Positions 49,451 through 58,716 of a DNA stretch of 64,000 nucleotides are shown piece after piece. Made by a program: the position numbers and the translations under genes. The stretch is from Scrofimicrobium canadense (lineage in GTDB: Bacteria > Actinomycetota > Actinomycetes > Actinomycetales > Actinomycetaceae), in contig NZ_VULO01000012.1 of assembly GCF_009696615.1 (NCBI RefSeq), forward strand, positions 1 to 64,000, written 5' to 3'. The first letter of the stretch is position 1; every line of letters starts with the position of its first letter. The notes beneath the pieces are model-generated. The model worked only from the letters and a program-made list of their open reading frames with translations. It did no database searches and had not been told where the DNA came from.

Positions 49451-50655
49451 ACGGTTGGGACTGCTTCAGTCGGAGAAGTGGCCCTGGATGGACAACGTCT
49501 TGCTTGGCGTGGAAATCTCGAACCCGAAGCAACCGTTGAAATTACCTATTCTATTACGGTTGCCGCCGATGCTGGGGGCATTATTTTACATAACATTGCT
49601 CAAGGTTCTGGAACACCATTGACGCCGGATCCTGATGATCCAAACGCACCTCCAGTTCCTGGTGAACCTGTTGTGACGCCTTCTAGTGAAACCGAACACC
49701 CAGTGAATGAACCAGGTTTGAACTGACAAAGTCAGTCGCGCCAACTTCTGGGACAGCAGTTAATCCTGGCGATGTACTCACCTATACAGTTACTGGAATC
49801 AATACAGGACAGACCGCTTTAGATTCCGTGTCCATAGTGGATGATCTCTCTGCTGTCATTTCCGACGCAACCTACAACAATGACGCTACTGCTGTTGTTG
49901 CTGGCCAAACTGCAGTTGCTCCTGCTATTACTGGTGATGAACTGACTTGGAGTGGGGCTCTCGCTCCGGGGCAATCAGTTTCGATCACGTATTCCGTAAC
50001 AGTAGATGCTAGCGCAGTGGGTAAGAACCTTGTCAATCATGTTGCTGGCGAGGTAACACCTCCTGGTGGGGGCAAGATTGTTCCCCCGCCTGTGACAACT
50101 GATAATCCTGTCAATGTTCCAGGGTTCTCAGTTTCAAAGAGCGCGAATCCCGAGACCGGAACCGCAGTAGATCCTGGAAGCATCATCACCTATACGGTAA
50201 CCGGGGTCAATACTGGTGAAACTGTATTGGAACCAGCTGAGATAAAGGATGATCTGTCTGGGGTGCTAGCACATGCACAGTGCAACGGTGATGTCGCTGC
50301 AAGTGTAGGGACTGCGCTAGTGCAGGAAGATGAGCTCTCGCGGAATGGCTCTTTGCAGCCCGGCGAGGAAGCGACAATCACCTACTCTGTGACGGTTAAT
50401 CCCGATGCTGGTGGCACGGTTCTTGAGAATACAGTGATAGGGTGTGCCACTCCTCCAGGAGACACTCCAGTCATTGAGACACCTCCGTCGCGCACTGAGC
50501 ATCCAGTGAAGAGTAAGTTGGCTGTGACCGGTGCTTCTGGACCACTCCTCATTCTGGGAGTTGTCCTAGCGTTGTCACTGGCGGGACTTGGCGCTGTGTT
50601 GATAGTACGCAAGAAAAAAACACAGCTAAATGACCGATATGTAGCCCAAAGATAG
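49451..50655 (+). pseudogene. Wall-anchored repeat protein, 5'-truncated and frameshifted
   Basis: C-terminal part of a surface protein with conserved beta-sandwich repeats (DUF11/DUF7507 type). Repeat units share DPGSIITYTVTGVNTG, DDLSGVLA and GEEATITYSVTV. The first unit (49451-49722) ends at NEPGL; a single missing base then shifts to LTKSVAPTSGTAVNPGDV, which runs to the end. The C-terminus has a LAVTG sorting signal, hydrophobic helix and RKKK tail. No start or signal peptide exists; the upstream part is replaced by the broken ATPase. An unlikely alternative is translation of the 275 codons from 49828. Confidence 0.78.
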
Positions 50656-50673
50656 GGTGGGCTACCCGTCCCC

Positions 50674-50723
50674 AGTGGTCTTGGAGTCTTCTTCGCCCGA
50701 TGGCTCCAAGACCACTTTCTTTT
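50674..50723 (+). terminator. Rho-independent terminator after the repeat protein
   Basis: Perfect 13-bp arms AGTGGTCTTGGAG (50674-50686) and CTCCAAGACCACT (50704-50716) followed by TTCTTTT. Confidence 0.88.
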
Positions 50724-50831
50724 AACTGTGAGTGACAAGATTTTGAGGAGTGTATCGTTTGCTAGTAGACGAGGCTTGATGAGAGACATAGAGTTGCACC
50801 TGGCGCTACTTTCTAGCTGAAGGGACCAATC

Positions 50832-51857
50832 ATGGATGGGCAGGATCTCGGCTACAAAGGTTCGATTGTTGATATTGCTATGTATGAGGAAGGTCAACGA
50901 AAGCCGATCTCAGCCAGAGATATTTGGGATCTGTTGGGAGAAATTGAGAAGTCTCCGCATGCAACTGGGTGGATTGCCTACGACTGTCCAGACCTCAATG
51001 ACATTCGTACTATTGCACGGGCTCTTTCGCTGCATCCCATGCTGGTGGAAGATATTGTCACTTCCCATCAGCGACCAAAACTAGAACGGTATGGCAGCAC
51101 GCTGTTTTGTGTCATGAAGCCTGCGGTCTACGACGAGGCCACAGAGGACGTCCTTCTAGGAGAAACTCACATTGTGGTGGCAGGGCGAACTGTGGTGTGC
51201 ATACGGCAGCGCGGCGATAGGAACGCTCCTGATAGGAGATGGGTTGACGAGGTGGATCGCCGCTTTGAGGCACAAGCACCCATGCTTCAGTCAGGTCCGG
51301 AAGCAATGCTATATGCGGTTATCGACTATACGGCGGACGGCTACGCGCCAGCTTTGCGAGGAATCGTTGATGATATTGATGATGTGGAGCGTCAAGTGTT
51401 CTCAGGTGATGCGGCAGCGCCAGAGCGTATCTATCGTTTGAGTAGGGAACTTGTTGACCTACAGCACGCTATAGTGCCGCTGCAGTTTGTGGTTAAGGCT
51501 CTGCAAAGTGGTTTTGAGAAATATGCGGTGGCGACTCAACTGCGCGCCCACTTAGCAGATGTGGCTGACCACTTGACCAGAGATGCAGAACTCACGGCAG
51601 AACTGCGTGACATGCTGACACGGATACTCAATGTCAATGCGACGCTGGTGGCTCAAAGACAAAACGATGATATGAAGAAAATCTCCGCGTGGGCGGCAAT
51701 TATCTTCACGCCATCGGTCATTGGTTCAATCTACGGGATGAACTTTTCGCATATGCCTGAGCTTGACACTGTGTGGGGCTATCCCTTTGCTTTGACCCTG
51801 ATGCTGGCCTCGGCAGTTGTCTTATGGTTCCTGTTTAAACGGCGTGGTTGGCTCTAG
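50832..51857 (+). CDS. corA: CorA-family magnesium/cobalt transporter
   Basis: 341 aa pentameric divalent-cation channel. The long N-terminal cytoplasmic funnel ends in two C-terminal transmembrane helices with the pore motif YGMNFSHMPEL and a basic KRRGW tail. ATG with AAGGGA 6 bases upstream. It converges with the MMPL gene. Confidence 0.94.
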   Translation: MDGQDLGYKGSIVDIAMYEEGQRKPISARDIWDLLGEIEKSPHATGWIAYDCPDLNDIRTIARALSLHPMLVEDIVTSHQRPKLERYGSTLFCVMKPAVYDEATEDVLLGETHIVVAGRTVVCIRQRGDRNAPDRRWVDEVDRRFEAQAPMLQSGPEAMLYAVIDYTADGYAPALRGIVDDIDDVERQVFSGDAAAPERIYRLSRELVDLQHAIVPLQFVVKALQSGFEKYAVATQLRAHLADVADHLTRDAELTAELRDMLTRILNVNATLVAQRQNDDMKKISAWAAIIFTPSVIGSIYGMNFSHMPELDTVWGYPFALTLMLASAVVLWFLFKRRGWL

Positions 51858-51880
51858 GGTTCGAAGTGCATCCACTTACT

Positions 51881-54130
51881 TCAGTCCGCAATGCGAGAGG
51901 CTGTGTTGCTTTCGAATTGAGGGGTTGGCTGTTTCGCTCGAGAGAGCGCCGACGGCCACCATATAGCTTTCCCTATTTCTAGTGATAGTGCGGGTACCAA
52001 CAGTGTCCGAACGACAAATGTGTCTAGTAAAACTCCGAATGACACGATGAAGGCCAACTGAACTAAAAAGAGAATGGGGATGACAGCAAGTGCTGCGAAA
52101 GTAGCGGCAAGTACCAATCCTGCTGATGTGATGACCGTCCCCGTTATTGCCAAGCCGCGGATGATTCCTTGGTGGGTGCCATATTTTTGGCTTTCTTCGC
52201 GCACACGGGTCATCAGAAAGATGTTGTAGTCGATACCTAGAGCCACGAGGAATACGAAGGAATACAGAGGTACTGCTGGGTCCGCTCCTGGAAAATCGAG
52301 TATGTGGTTGAAGACTATCGCCGCAACTCCCATAGCTGTTCCGAAAGAGAGGATAGTGGTCAGAATCAACATGATAGGAGCGACAACTGCGCGCAGCAGC
52401 ATCATCAAGATAATGAGGATCACTGCCAAAATGATGGGAATGATGAGGTTTCTGTCGTGTGATGACGTGACATTCGTGTCCAAAGTAGTGGCTGTTGTGC
52501 CTCCCACAAGCGTGTCTGGCACTGTGGAATGGAGAGATTCTCGCAATTCAGTGATTGTGCTGAGAGCTTCAGTTGAGTCGGCAGGATAAGCGAGAGTCGC
52601 CTGCAAAAGCACACGTCCGGCTACCACGGTAGGCGTAGGTGCAGGAGTTCCGGGTGGGCCTACTGGGCTAATACCGTCAACATTGATAGGTGCTTGCCCG
52701 CTTGGTGAATCGTCGGAAGTGATAGTGAGAGAGTCGATTCCTGGCTGAGAGAGTATCTCTTCGACCGCACTATCGAGGTTTTCTTCAGTGGTGATAATGG
52801 TCGCGGGGCTTCCGGAACCGCCAGGGAAGTGCTGTGAAAGTGCCTCTTGCCCATCACGCGCTTGGGATGCGCTCAGCACCAGTTCCGTCTGGGCTACTCC
52901 GTCAGCTTTGAGACCTACGGCCCCGACTGCACCGACAAGAAGTGCCGCAGTCGTAGCCATCCATATTGGGCGTGAATGACGGCTAACGAACATTACAGTT
53001 CTACCCCACACGCCTTGATAGTTGATGTGTTCTTCCCCCTCAGAGCCGGGATCAAACTGCGGAAGTCTTGGCCAGAAGGCTTTCCTGCCTAATAATCCCA
53101 ACACGGCTGGTAGTAACGTGAGAGCTGCAAGCATCGCGAAAACAATCCCAATAGATGCAACCGGGCCTAAAACACTGTTGGACTTTAGGTCGCTAAGAAG
53201 TAGACACAATAGTCCAGCAATAACAGTTCCTCCTGAAGCTAAAACTGGCTCGATTGTGCCCTTTATTGCTTCTCGAGTGGCACGCCACTTGTCCTCATAC
53301 TGGAGAAGTTCTTCCCGATACCGAGAGACGTAGAGAAGCGAATAATCGGTGGCTGCCCCGATAACCAAGATGAACAAGATTCCTTGCGTCTGTCCGTTGA
53401 GTAGGAACACTCCAGCATTGGCAAGATTCCATACCGCGAGAAGGGCGACGCAGAGGGCAAAAAGACTTGTGAGGAGCACGGTGATAGGCAGTAGTACTGA
53501 CCTATAAACGAATAGTAATATGACGAGGACTGCGACAAGAGCCACCCCTAAGAGCAACCCGTCAATACCACCGAAAGCGTCAACTAGATCAGCCGTAAGT
53601 CCAGCGGGGCCTGTAATGTATACCGAGTAGGAATCCCCCAGAGAGGTGCTAAGGCTGTTGCGCATCTCTGTGACTGTTTCGCCTATGTCTCCCGAAGAAT
53701 CTAGGGGAATGAATACCTGGGTTGCCTTCCCGTCTTCGGATGGAATAGGGGGGGATACTTCCACGACTCCGTCTATATCGGTGAGTTTTTCTACGGATGT
53801 CGTAATCTCTACTAAAGAATCCTCACCTATTTCGCTGTCATTTGAAACGATGAGGGCAACAGCGGGAATGTCATCAGAGTCGTAGAACTCCCGTGAGAGT
53901 TCACTTGCTTTGGTTGATTCGGCTGAACTTGGAAGATAGGCAGCCTGGTCGTTGGACGAGACCTCACTTATTCTGCCAAAAAGTGGACCCCCCATTCCTG
54001 CTGCAGCAACCCATCCAATGATGAGAAAAGCTGGTAACAAGATACGGAGCCAGCGCGCTGCGCGGGTGTGGGTACCGGGTTCGCGATGAGAGGCGGAATT
54101 ATTGTGTTCTGGTTTTCTCACGCGTCCCAT
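51881..54130 (-). CDS. MMPL/RND family transporter
   Basis: 749 aa in two similar halves, each one transmembrane helix, a large extracellular domain and five helices, totalling about 12. Features: GAATDYSLLYVSRYREEL in the first half and ALGIDYNIFLMTRVREES in the second (proton-relay Asp-Tyr motif of MmpL proteins). Likely exports lipids, drugs or other hydrophobic compounds. ATG 54130 has GGAAG upstream; a TTG at 54142 is possible. Divergent from marR. Confidence 0.92.
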   Translation of the reverse strand: MGRVRKPEHNNSASHREPGTHTRAARWLRILLPAFLIIGWVAAAGMGGPLFGRISEVSSNDQAAYLPSSAESTKASELSREFYDSDDIPAVALIVSNDSEIGEDSLVEITTSVEKLTDIDGVVEVSPPIPSEDGKATQVFIPLDSSGDIGETVTEMRNSLSTSLGDSYSVYITGPAGLTADLVDAFGGIDGLLLGVALVAVLVILLFVYRSVLLPITVLLTSLFALCVALLAVWNLANAGVFLLNGQTQGILFILVIGAATDYSLLYVSRYREELLQYEDKWRATREAIKGTIEPVLASGGTVIAGLLCLLLSDLKSNSVLGPVASIGIVFAMLAALTLLPAVLGLLGRKAFWPRLPQFDPGSEGEEHINYQGVWGRTVMFVSRHSRPIWMATTAALLVGAVGAVGLKADGVAQTELVLSASQARDGQEALSQHFPGGSGSPATIITTEENLDSAVEEILSQPGIDSLTITSDDSPSGQAPINVDGISPVGPPGTPAPTPTVVAGRVLLQATLAYPADSTEALSTITELRESLHSTVPDTLVGGTTATTLDTNVTSSHDRNLIIPIILAVILIILMMLLRAVVAPIMLILTTILSFGTAMGVAAIVFNHILDFPGADPAVPLYSFVFLVALGIDYNIFLMTRVREESQKYGTHQGIIRGLAITGTVITSAGLVLAATFAALAVIPILFLVQLAFIVSFGVLLDTFVVRTLLVPALSLEIGKAIWWPSALSRAKQPTPQFESNTASRIAD

Positions 54131-54191
54131 ATCAGCTTCCAATCTTCCATGTGAGTCGAGAGTGTCAGCTCGACAAGTATGAATACTTATA

Positions 54192-54226
54192 TAAGCGAAC
54201 CATTAGATTAGCTATTAGTTCGCTTA
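54192..54226. promoter_or_regulatory. Palindromic operator between mmpL and marR
   Basis: TAAGCGAACCATTAG (54192-54206) faces CTATTAGTTCGCTTA (54212-54226); 13 of 15 arm positions match, the outer nine perfectly. Position between divergent genes fits MarR binding and shared control. Confidence 0.65.
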
Positions 54227-54289
54227 GCGTACTACTATTGTGAATAGTAAGCACCAATCGAGAGGTTTGCAAACGGAAGGCGTGAAAAG

Positions 54290-54820
54290 GTGTACGGGAT
54301 TCGTGAGAATGACCCCAGCATGCAGTTGCTTGATATTAGCAAGCAGTCTGAAGAAGAAGTTGCTCAGATTGCTGAGCTAATGCAGGAAATGGGGCGTTTG
54401 CGCGATGCTGAGAGAAAAGTGAGTGAGGCCTCGGCTCGCTACATGAAACTCAATGACACCGACATGAGAGCTCTCCATTACTTGATTGTGTGCGAAAACC
54501 AAGGTGTGACTGCCACTGCTACAGATATAGCTGCCTATTTGGGTATATCTGGCTCTTCCACGACCAAGCTGATAGATAGGCTCGAAAAAGCCAGCCATGT
54601 AATACGTACCCCGCATCCAACTGATAGGCGGGCTTTACAGATCACCGTCACGCCCGAAACCCGACGGGCTGCTTATGAAACCATTGGGAAACACCAGTCG
54701 CGAAGGTTTTATTCAGCAGCACGTCTCACCTCTCAAGAACGGGAAATCGTTATTCGATTTCTTCGCGATATGGCCAACGATATCGATGTATCTCATGCGG
54801 ATTGGATTGATGATGAGTAA
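54290..54820 (+). CDS. MarR family transcriptional regulator
   Basis: 176 aa. Winged helix with LNDTDMRALHYLI, DIAAYLGISGSSTTKLIDRLEKA (recognition helix) and wing HPTDRRALQITVT, flanked by helical dimerisation ends. Probably represses the divergent MMPL exporter until a ligand binds. The GTG start at 54290 is weakly supported; ATG 54320 would drop 10 residues. Confidence 0.9.
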   Translation: MYGIRENDPSMQLLDISKQSEEEVAQIAELMQEMGRLRDAERKVSEASARYMKLNDTDMRALHYLIVCENQGVTATATDIAAYLGISGSSTTKLIDRLEKASHVIRTPHPTDRRALQITVTPETRRAAYETIGKHQSRRFYSAARLTSQEREIVIRFLRDMANDIDVSHADWIDDE

Positions 54821-55632
54821 CTACTTAGTGTGAACACATATGCCTGCAGCAGCTTGAAGAGTGTCGTGTGCAGTCGTCTTTGGATGATACATCGAGGATG
54901 CTATCAGCCATGAGGCTAATCCAGGAGAGGCAATCGCAGCCTTGTCAGAGGTGGAGCCGACTTTCGTAGTGGTTGTTTTAAGGGGGCTTCAGAAAACTCT
55001 CGAGCGCATAGCTACAACTGCCCAAGACAAGCATCTTGCCTGGCCGTGGAAAAATGCTGAGAAGGCTGCGGCTACCTAGGGTACCTATACGTAGCGCCGA
55101 CAATATGAACCAGGATTGCAGATACCCCTTAGTCTCCATTGGCAGCTGACAGGCGGCTGCCAATAGCGGGCCGCACCAAAAGGATGATAGTGGCCTCCGG
55201 TGGGAAGACTATTTCCCCGCAGCTATGGGAACGAGAAGTCAAGCGGATCCGTTAGTGGCACACGCGGCGGTAGTGAGTGACTCGCAACCCTACCCAGCTG
55301 CTCTAGTTTTCTTCGATAGTGATGAGTTTCGAAGTCGGTGAGGGGGCAAGCGCTCTGGTGTACTCCTCCCGATCTCACATCGGGAGGAGATCTCGTCACT
55401 TCAACAACGAAATTTCGACGTGGACAGTTGACAAAAGACTTGAAAGAGATTGTCGATGATCTCTACCGAAATGGTCGAGTCTTGCGATGAAGAAAGTAGG
55501 GTCCTTCCTCGCAGCGTGGGTTGTAGTCATGCTTTACCAGCTACCCGTTGAAGTGACCACTGACTGAGGTCCCTTATGAACTACCGTTTTCAATACCTCG
55601 ACCAATGCTGTTGTCCGCCTGATGGTGCGTAT
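54821..55632. other. Gene-free stretch of about 800 bp
   Basis: No ORF with family features on either strand. A short plus-strand frame around 54930-55075 (LSEVEPTFVVVVLRGLQKTL...) looks coding-like but is unrecognised and ends in a stop. A perfect 11-bp hairpin lies at 55363-55389 (CTCCTCCCGAT and complement), without a U tract. It may be decayed genes or the 3' region of the nar operon. Confidence 0.5.
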
Positions 55633-56439
55633 TTAAGGGCGTTTGTTGCGGCTAGATATCTCGTAGGAGGCACGATGGATGACCTTTTGAGGAGCACTGT
55701 CACCGTGTCCTTGAGGAGTCCAGCCTTGGGAATGGGGAACCTGTCCGGATTGAGTGTCGCGACTTCTGTAAACAATGTAGGGGCGCAGTGGGTATGAGAT
55801 GGGAGGGGCGACCGCATGCACAAGACGAGTGAAAGGCCAGATGGCAAAGAGAAGGAAGCCAGCAATAATGTGTGCTTTGAAAACCCCAGGGACATCCGTC
55901 ATGAGAGAGATATCGGGATGGAAATAGAACAGTGAGCGAAACCAGGGACTGATTGTTTCGCGGTAGTTATATCCGCCGGGCTCTCCAAAGAGTTGCTTCG
56001 TGACAGTGGCTGCTGTTCCAAGTCCAATGGGAACGCACAAAAGAATGTACATGACGATGTCGCTGCGTGAGGTTGCCAATCGGATAGAACGAACCACAAA
56101 CCGGCGCACTAGCAGCCCAATGAGACCCACGACAGTCATCAGTGCTGCAATCATTCCCAGGCTAACAGCTACTAGGTGATAGACCTCCTCGCTGATACCC
56201 ACCGCCGACGTCCAGGATTCGGGGATAACTAGCCCTCCCAGATGACCTAATGCCACGAAGAGTATGCCGAAGTGAAAAAGCGGCGAGGAAATGCGCAGCC
56301 ACGTACGTTCATAGATTTCGGATGAGCGGCTGGTCCATCCGAATTGGTCTGTCTTCCAACGCCAGATAAGACCAACCAGCATGATGGTGAGACACAGGTA
56401 TGGAAAGATTATCCACAAGAATATGCTCCAGTAGTTCAC
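55633..56439 (-). CDS. narI: Respiratory nitrate reductase gamma subunit
   Basis: 268 aa membrane cytochrome b that passes menaquinol electrons to NarH. Five transmembrane helices; the first follows NYWSIFLWIIFPYLCL and WKTDQFGWTSRSSEIYE is the family hallmark; heme-ligand His appear in FHFGILFVALGHLGG and in the C-terminal helices (FKAHIIAG, RLVHAV). I set GTG 56439 as start: GGAG 6 bases upstream and GTGA overlap with narJ. TTG 56451 is an alternative. Confidence 0.93.
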   Translation of the reverse strand: MNYWSIFLWIIFPYLCLTIMLVGLIWRWKTDQFGWTSRSSEIYERTWLRISSPLFHFGILFVALGHLGGLVIPESWTSAVGISEEVYHLVAVSLGMIAALMTVVGLIGLLVRRFVVRSIRLATSRSDIVMYILLCVPIGLGTAATVTKQLFGEPGGYNYRETISPWFRSLFYFHPDISLMTDVPGVFKAHIIAGFLLFAIWPFTRLVHAVAPPISYPLRPYIVYRSRDTQSGQVPHSQGWTPQGHGDSAPQKVIHRASYEISSRNKRP

Positions 56440-57110
56440 GGTGTGCTCCAACTCAGTGGTAGGTGGACGCCAACCATTTCGGTTGGTGGTCCCTGGCTGA
56501 CGAGGCGATGGAATCGTTCTTCTGTTTCGGCACTCACCTCTGGAAGAGTTGCCGCCAACGCGTTGACTAGGTGTAGGTAGGGGGAACGCGCCCGGTCGAG
56601 GGCCGCTCTCATGACTTCGATACCTTCACGGTGTGAGGCCAAGAGCTGCCAGACCAAGGGATCGCCACTTCGTCCCGACAACTCTAAAAGAACCGGCAAG
56701 TAGTCATCCAGTTCCTCTTTGGCCAGTTCGTATCCCAAGGCGTGAAGGAATTCGCGAAAGCCAAGAATCGCGCTTCCACGCAATCGAGTATCCCCGGCCA
56801 TGTAGTACGTGAGGTACAGGGCGCAGCGCCGCTGATGGTCGAACGTATCGACATAATGCTCAGCAATCTGACGCTGATCGTGAGCCTCAGCCCACTCGAG
56901 GAACGCGTCAATGTGGCAGCGTACTTCTGTCGGCAATCCCGCCTGAACCTCGTGGTAGGCCGTGATAGCCTGCGTGAGCCTCTCGGACGGGTACTCCAGT
57001 AGTGCTGACAAGAGCATGTGAATGGTTCGCATGTCTTGGGGTGAACATTGCGCTGGAACTACCGCCCCAATGGAGGAGTGCGGCGACGAGAGAAACCGTG
57101 TTTTACTCAT
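56436..57110 (-). CDS. narJ: Nitrate reductase molybdenum cofactor assembly chaperone
   Basis: 224 aa all-helical TorD/NarJ-type chaperone that holds NarG during cofactor insertion; not part of the final enzyme. Recognisable by LLSALLEYPSERL, YVDTFDHQRRCALYLTYYMAGDTRLRG and EELDDYLPVLLEL. ATG 57110 with GGAGG upstream lies inside the narH end, so it is coupled to narH; the longer frame to 57176 is inside narH. Confidence 0.94.
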   Translation of the reverse strand: MSKTRFLSSPHSSIGAVVPAQCSPQDMRTIHMLLSALLEYPSERLTQAITAYHEVQAGLPTEVRCHIDAFLEWAEAHDQRQIAEHYVDTFDHQRRCALYLTYYMAGDTRLRGSAILGFREFLHALGYELAKEELDDYLPVLLELSGRSGDPLVWQLLASHREGIEVMRAALDRARSPYLHLVNALAATLPEVSAETEERFHRLVSQGPPTEMVGVHLPLSWSTP

Positions 57111-58716
57111 CGCGACCTCCGTGAGGATCCCAGGTGCGCAAATCGATATAGACAGGTTCGCGCACGTCACCACCACCAGCCCGGATTCCGCAGCCAGCAG
57201 CTTGAGAGCAAGCAGCAGGAGCTCCTTGCCCTAGGCTTGCAGGTTTGTCTCCTAGAAACTCTTCGTCTTCCAGAGACGAGGTGTCAATACCAAGCTCAGT
57301 CATGCGGGGGGCGCCAGCAGAAGAAGCAGCTGGAATTACGTACCGATCGTCATATTTAGCAATCGCCAGCAGACGGTACATCTTCATTAGCTCTTCACCG
57401 GACATTCCAACTGCCGTGGCAGCTTCCGTATTCTCTTCCATTCCCAAGTTCACATTGCGCATGTATGAGCGCATAGCGGCAAGTTTACGAAGTGAGAGCT
57501 CTACGGGGGCTGTGTCACCAGCGGAAAAGAGCTGTGCCAAATATTCCATGGGGATGCGCATATGCGACAAGGTGGTCAGCAGAATACGGTGATCTTCTGC
57601 GTCTACCCCGGATGCAGTCACTGCATCCACAATAGGAGAGAGTGGAGGAACATACCAGACCATAGGCAAAGTCCGATATTCCGGGTGTAAGGGAAGAGCC
57701 AATTTATACTCTTTTATCAGCGCATACAGGGGTGACTCTTGAGCGGCAGTAAGCCATTCATCACTGATTCCAGAAGCCTTTGCCGCCTCGACCACAGCAG
57801 GATCATGGGGGTCGAGGAGAATATCTAGTTGAGCTTGATAGAGATCCTTTTCGTCCTTGACCGCGGCGGCTTGAGCGACGCGATCTGCGTCGTACAACAT
57901 GATGCCCAGGTAGCGTAGGCGGCCCACGCATGTTTCAGAACAGACAGTCGGTTGGCCAGCTTCAAGACGTGGGTAGCATAGTGTGCATTTCTCAGCCTTG
58001 CCTGTTTGATGGTTGAAATACACTTTCTTGTAAGGGCAGGCAGATACGCACATGCGCCAGCCGCGGCAGCGGTCCTGGTCGACTAAGACAATGCCGTCCT
58101 CCATGCGCTTATAGATTGCACCTGACGGGCAGGCTGCCATGCAGGTGGGATTCAAACAGTGCTCACAAATGCGCGGTAAATAGAACATAAAGCTCTGTTC
58201 GATTTCCGCTTTGACTTTCGTGCTGATCGAATCCAAGATCGGATCTGCCTTGAGGACATCTTCTCCGCCGCCAAGATCATCGTCCCAGTTTGGCCCCCAT
58301 GAGACAGTGTCGATGGGTTGGCCGGTGATTTGGCTGATCGGACGGGCAACAGGAAAATGCTGCGAATCCCTGGGAGCCGAAAGTAACTTGTCGTATTCAT
58401 AAGTCCACGGCTCGTAATACTCCGACAACTCTGGCAGGCGAGGATTTGCAAAAATATGCGCTAAACTCTGCAGTCGACCACCACTTTTAGGGACAAGGCG
58501 ACCGCTTGCAGTACGTTTCCATCCGCCTTTCCAGCGGTCCTGGTCTTCCCACCCTTGAGGGTAACCGCCCCCTGGGCGGGTCTCCACGTTGTTGAACCAC
58601 ATGTATTCGGTTCCAGAACGGTTGGTCCACGTTTGTTTACAGGTGACAGAACACGTGTGGCATCCAATGCACTTGTCAAGGTTCATCACCATACCGATTT
58701 GGGCCATGACTCTCAT
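57103..58716 (-). CDS. narH: Respiratory nitrate reductase beta subunit
   Basis: 537 aa electron-transfer subunit with four iron-sulfur clusters. Cysteine groups: CIGCHTCSVTCKQTW (residues 16-30), CEHCLNPTCMAACPSG, CRGWRMCVSACPYKK (Trp in place of one Cys, the 3Fe-4S site) and CTLCYPRLEAGQPTVCSETC. TGATG overlap with narG; AGGAGG upstream. Confidence 0.97.
   Translation of the reverse strand: MRVMAQIGMVMNLDKCIGCHTCSVTCKQTWTNRSGTEYMWFNNVETRPGGGYPQGWEDQDRWKGGWKRTASGRLVPKSGGRLQSLAHIFANPRLPELSEYYEPWTYEYDKLLSAPRDSQHFPVARPISQITGQPIDTVSWGPNWDDDLGGGEDVLKADPILDSISTKVKAEIEQSFMFYLPRICEHCLNPTCMAACPSGAIYKRMEDGIVLVDQDRCRGWRMCVSACPYKKVYFNHQTGKAEKCTLCYPRLEAGQPTVCSETCVGRLRYLGIMLYDADRVAQAAAVKDEKDLYQAQLDILLDPHDPAVVEAAKASGISDEWLTAAQESPLYALIKEYKLALPLHPEYRTLPMVWYVPPLSPIVDAVTASGVDAEDHRILLTTLSHMRIPMEYLAQLFSAGDTAPVELSLRKLAAMRSYMRNVNLGMEENTEAATAVGMSGEELMKMYRLLAIAKYDDRYVIPAASSAGAPRMTELGIDTSSLEDEEFLGDKPASLGQGAPAACSQAAGCGIRAGGGDVREPVYIDLRTWDPHGGRDE

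Noticed and set aside
48852-49622. A 256-codon ORF as an independent gene
   Set aside because: It is the frameshifted continuation of the P-type ATPase with an out-of-frame tail running through the repeat-protein gene.
55363-55389. Hairpin as the nar operon terminator
   Set aside because: The stem is perfect but is 245 bases past narI and has no U tract on the minus strand, so I list it only as a hairpin.
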